From the NCBI GenBank assembly GCA_039812545.1, contig JBDIAR010000181.1, positions 1 through 6,446 of the forward strand: a stretch of DNA of 6,446 nt, written 5' to 3'. Shown in pieces: positions 5,959 through 6,446 of the stretch. Each line of letters opens with the position of its first letter. Within the stretch, counting starts at the first letter, position 1. The DNA comes from JBDIAR01 sp039812545 (GTDB taxonomy: Bacteria > Actinomycetota > Actinomycetes > Actinomycetales > Dermatophilaceae). The position numbers and the translations under genes were made by a program. The notes below the pieces were generated by a model. It was not told the origin of the DNA. It ran no database searches and saw only the letters and a program-made list of their open reading frames with translations.

Positions 5959-6371
5959 GGCAGCAGCTCGTAGGAGGGGTTGAAGATCGTCGCGACCCCG
6001 TTCTGGAAACAGACCCGCCCGGTGGCCTGTAGGGCCGTCCCGGCGTTCACGCCGTGCAGGTGACGCCGCCCGATCCACACCAGATTGACCGAATCGCTGC
6101 CGTCGTAGAGCTCGGCCACCAGAGCGGGCACGTTGACCCGCGGTCGCAGGGTGATCGAGCGGACGGTACCCACGACGATCACCTGCTGGCGGTCGACGAG
6201 ATCGCGGATGTGCGTGCCCCCCTTGCGCAGCGCATCCTCGCGCAATTCGTGGGATTGCAGTTCGTCATCGGTCTTGGTGAACCGGCCGAACAGCCGCTCG
6301 AACAGTCGGGGGCTTTCGGGGGCGGGTTCGGCCGGGGCCGGTTTACGCCGCCACCGCGCGGTCTCGGACAA
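5955..6371 (-). CDS. OB-fold nucleic-acid-binding domain protein, about 138 aa
   Basis: This is a small cytoplasmic protein, the positional counterpart of M. tuberculosis Rv2694c. Residues 1-25 are basic and Pro/Ala-rich (ARWRRKPAPAEPAPE) and probably disordered. Residues 30-60 look helical (FTKTDDELQSHELREDALRKG), and 62-138 form a five-strand OB-fold (QQVIVVGTVRSITLRP, ALVAELYDGSDSVNLVWIGRR, GTALQATGRV, ATIFNPSYELLP). This resembles the OB domain of RecG and similar proteins. Nucleic acid binding is inferred from the fold; no partner is known to me. The start is uncertain. TTG 6371-6369 has a good Shine-Dalgarno (GAGGGGG) six bases ahead. A second in-frame TTG at 6401 would add ten residues but has no ribosome binding site, and the frame stays open to the window edge. 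The stop TGA 5957-5955 overlaps the DUF3159 start. Confidence 0.85.
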   Translation of the reverse strand: MSETARWRRKPAPAEPAPESPRLFERLFGRFTKTDDELQSHELREDALRKGGTHIRDLVDRQQVIVVGTVRSITLRPRVNVPALVAELYDGSDSVNLVWIGRRHLHGVNAGTALQATGRVCFQNGVATIFNPSYELLP

Positions 6372-6377
6372 CGGTTT

Positions 6378-6384
6378 CCCCCTC
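6378..6384 (-). promoter_or_regulatory. Ribosome binding site deciding the OB-fold gene start
   Basis: On the minus strand GAGGGGG is followed by six bases (AAACCG) and then TTG at 6371. This favours that TTG over the in-frame TTG at 6401, which lies inside the 22-bp repeat and has no purine-rich sequence before it. Confidence 0.6.
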
Positions 6385-6396
6385 GTGCTGGGCTGT

Positions 6397-6440
6397 GACA
6401 ACTGTACGGCTGGGCCTGGACAACTGTACGGCTGGGCCTG
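6397..6440. repeat. Perfect 22-bp tandem duplication upstream of the OB-fold gene
   Basis: Two identical 22-bp units occupy 6397-6418 and 6419-6440, each beginning GACAACTGTACGG and ending CTGGGCCTG. A decayed partial unit (GCTGGGCTGT just before 6397) may be a third copy. The units contain the near-palindrome ACAACTGT. The window ends six bases after the second unit, so the array may continue. It sits in the promoter region of the OB-fold/DUF3159 pair. Confidence 0.95.
6401..6406 (-). promoter_or_regulatory. Candidate -10 box of the OB-fold/DUF3159 operon
   Basis: On the minus strand TACAGT fits the TANNNT -10 pattern. Transcription starting about seven bases on, near 6394, would leave a leader of about 23 bases containing the GAGGGGG site. 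Because the 22-bp unit is duplicated, the same box recurs at 6428-6423. No convincing -35 is seen; the region further upstream is outside the window. Confidence 0.4.
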
Positions 6441-6446
6441 CGCGGT

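Noticed and set aside
4753..5973. 406-codon plus-strand frame running through ceoC, the convergent gap and the antisense of DUF3159
   Set aside because: It crosses two genes in the wrong frame or strand, and its composition is typical of a shadow frame.
5959..6078. Upstream extension of the DUF3159 frame to 6078
   Set aside because: It overlaps the conserved OB-fold coding sequence out of frame and encodes an Arg-rich stretch. The GTGA overlap gives a natural start at 5958.

Overview
The window is a high-GC (about 70% by eye) chromosomal segment of an actinobacterium. The gene order supports this. An RNA uridine methyltransferase, a large APC-type permease, two divergently transcribed TrkA/CeoB-CeoC proteins, a DUF3159 membrane protein and a small OB-fold protein occur in the same order in Mycobacterium tuberculosis (Rv2689c to Rv2694c, from memory). 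GTG and TTG starts, probable leaderless transcripts and GC-rich third codon positions agree with this. A Micrococcales relative is possible, but I cannot fix the genus.

Layout: bases 2-355 (+) are the 3' end of an unidentified gene. It converges on a minus-strand pair, the TrmA/RumA-family methyltransferase (384-1658) and a KimA-like permease (1655-3667), joined by a 4-base GTGA stop/start overlap. A 61-bp divergent control region (3668-3728) separates the permease from the plus-strand pair ceoB (3729-4391) and ceoC (4442-5131). A 74-bp convergent gap follows, with a 7-bp tandem repeat and a small hairpin. Then come a DUF3159 membrane protein (5206-5958, minus) and an OB-fold protein (5955 to about 6371, minus), again joined by a GTGA overlap. 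At the right edge, upstream of the OB-fold gene, lies a perfect 22-bp tandem duplication carrying -10-like boxes.

How the genes fit together: the permease resembles the Bacillus KimA potassium importer, including positions aligned to its potassium-site residues. CeoB and CeoC are RCK-type regulators of potassium transport. The centre of the window therefore reads as a potassium homeostasis module sharing one divergent promoter region, with no TrkH/KtrB-type channel subunit in view. The methyltransferase is co-transcribed with the permease but has no evident functional link to it. DUF3159 and the OB-fold protein are conserved neighbours of unknown role.

The observations most worth following are (1) the KimA-like/CeoBC pairing, (2) a nearly mirror-symmetric divergent promoter with two leaderless GTG starts and a palindrome at its exact centre, (3) strong over-representation of the 7-mer GTATGCC/GGCATAC, which appears to override Tyr codon choice, and (4) the 22-bp promoter-region duplication. 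I saw no RNA gene, CRISPR array, insertion sequence or phage gene.
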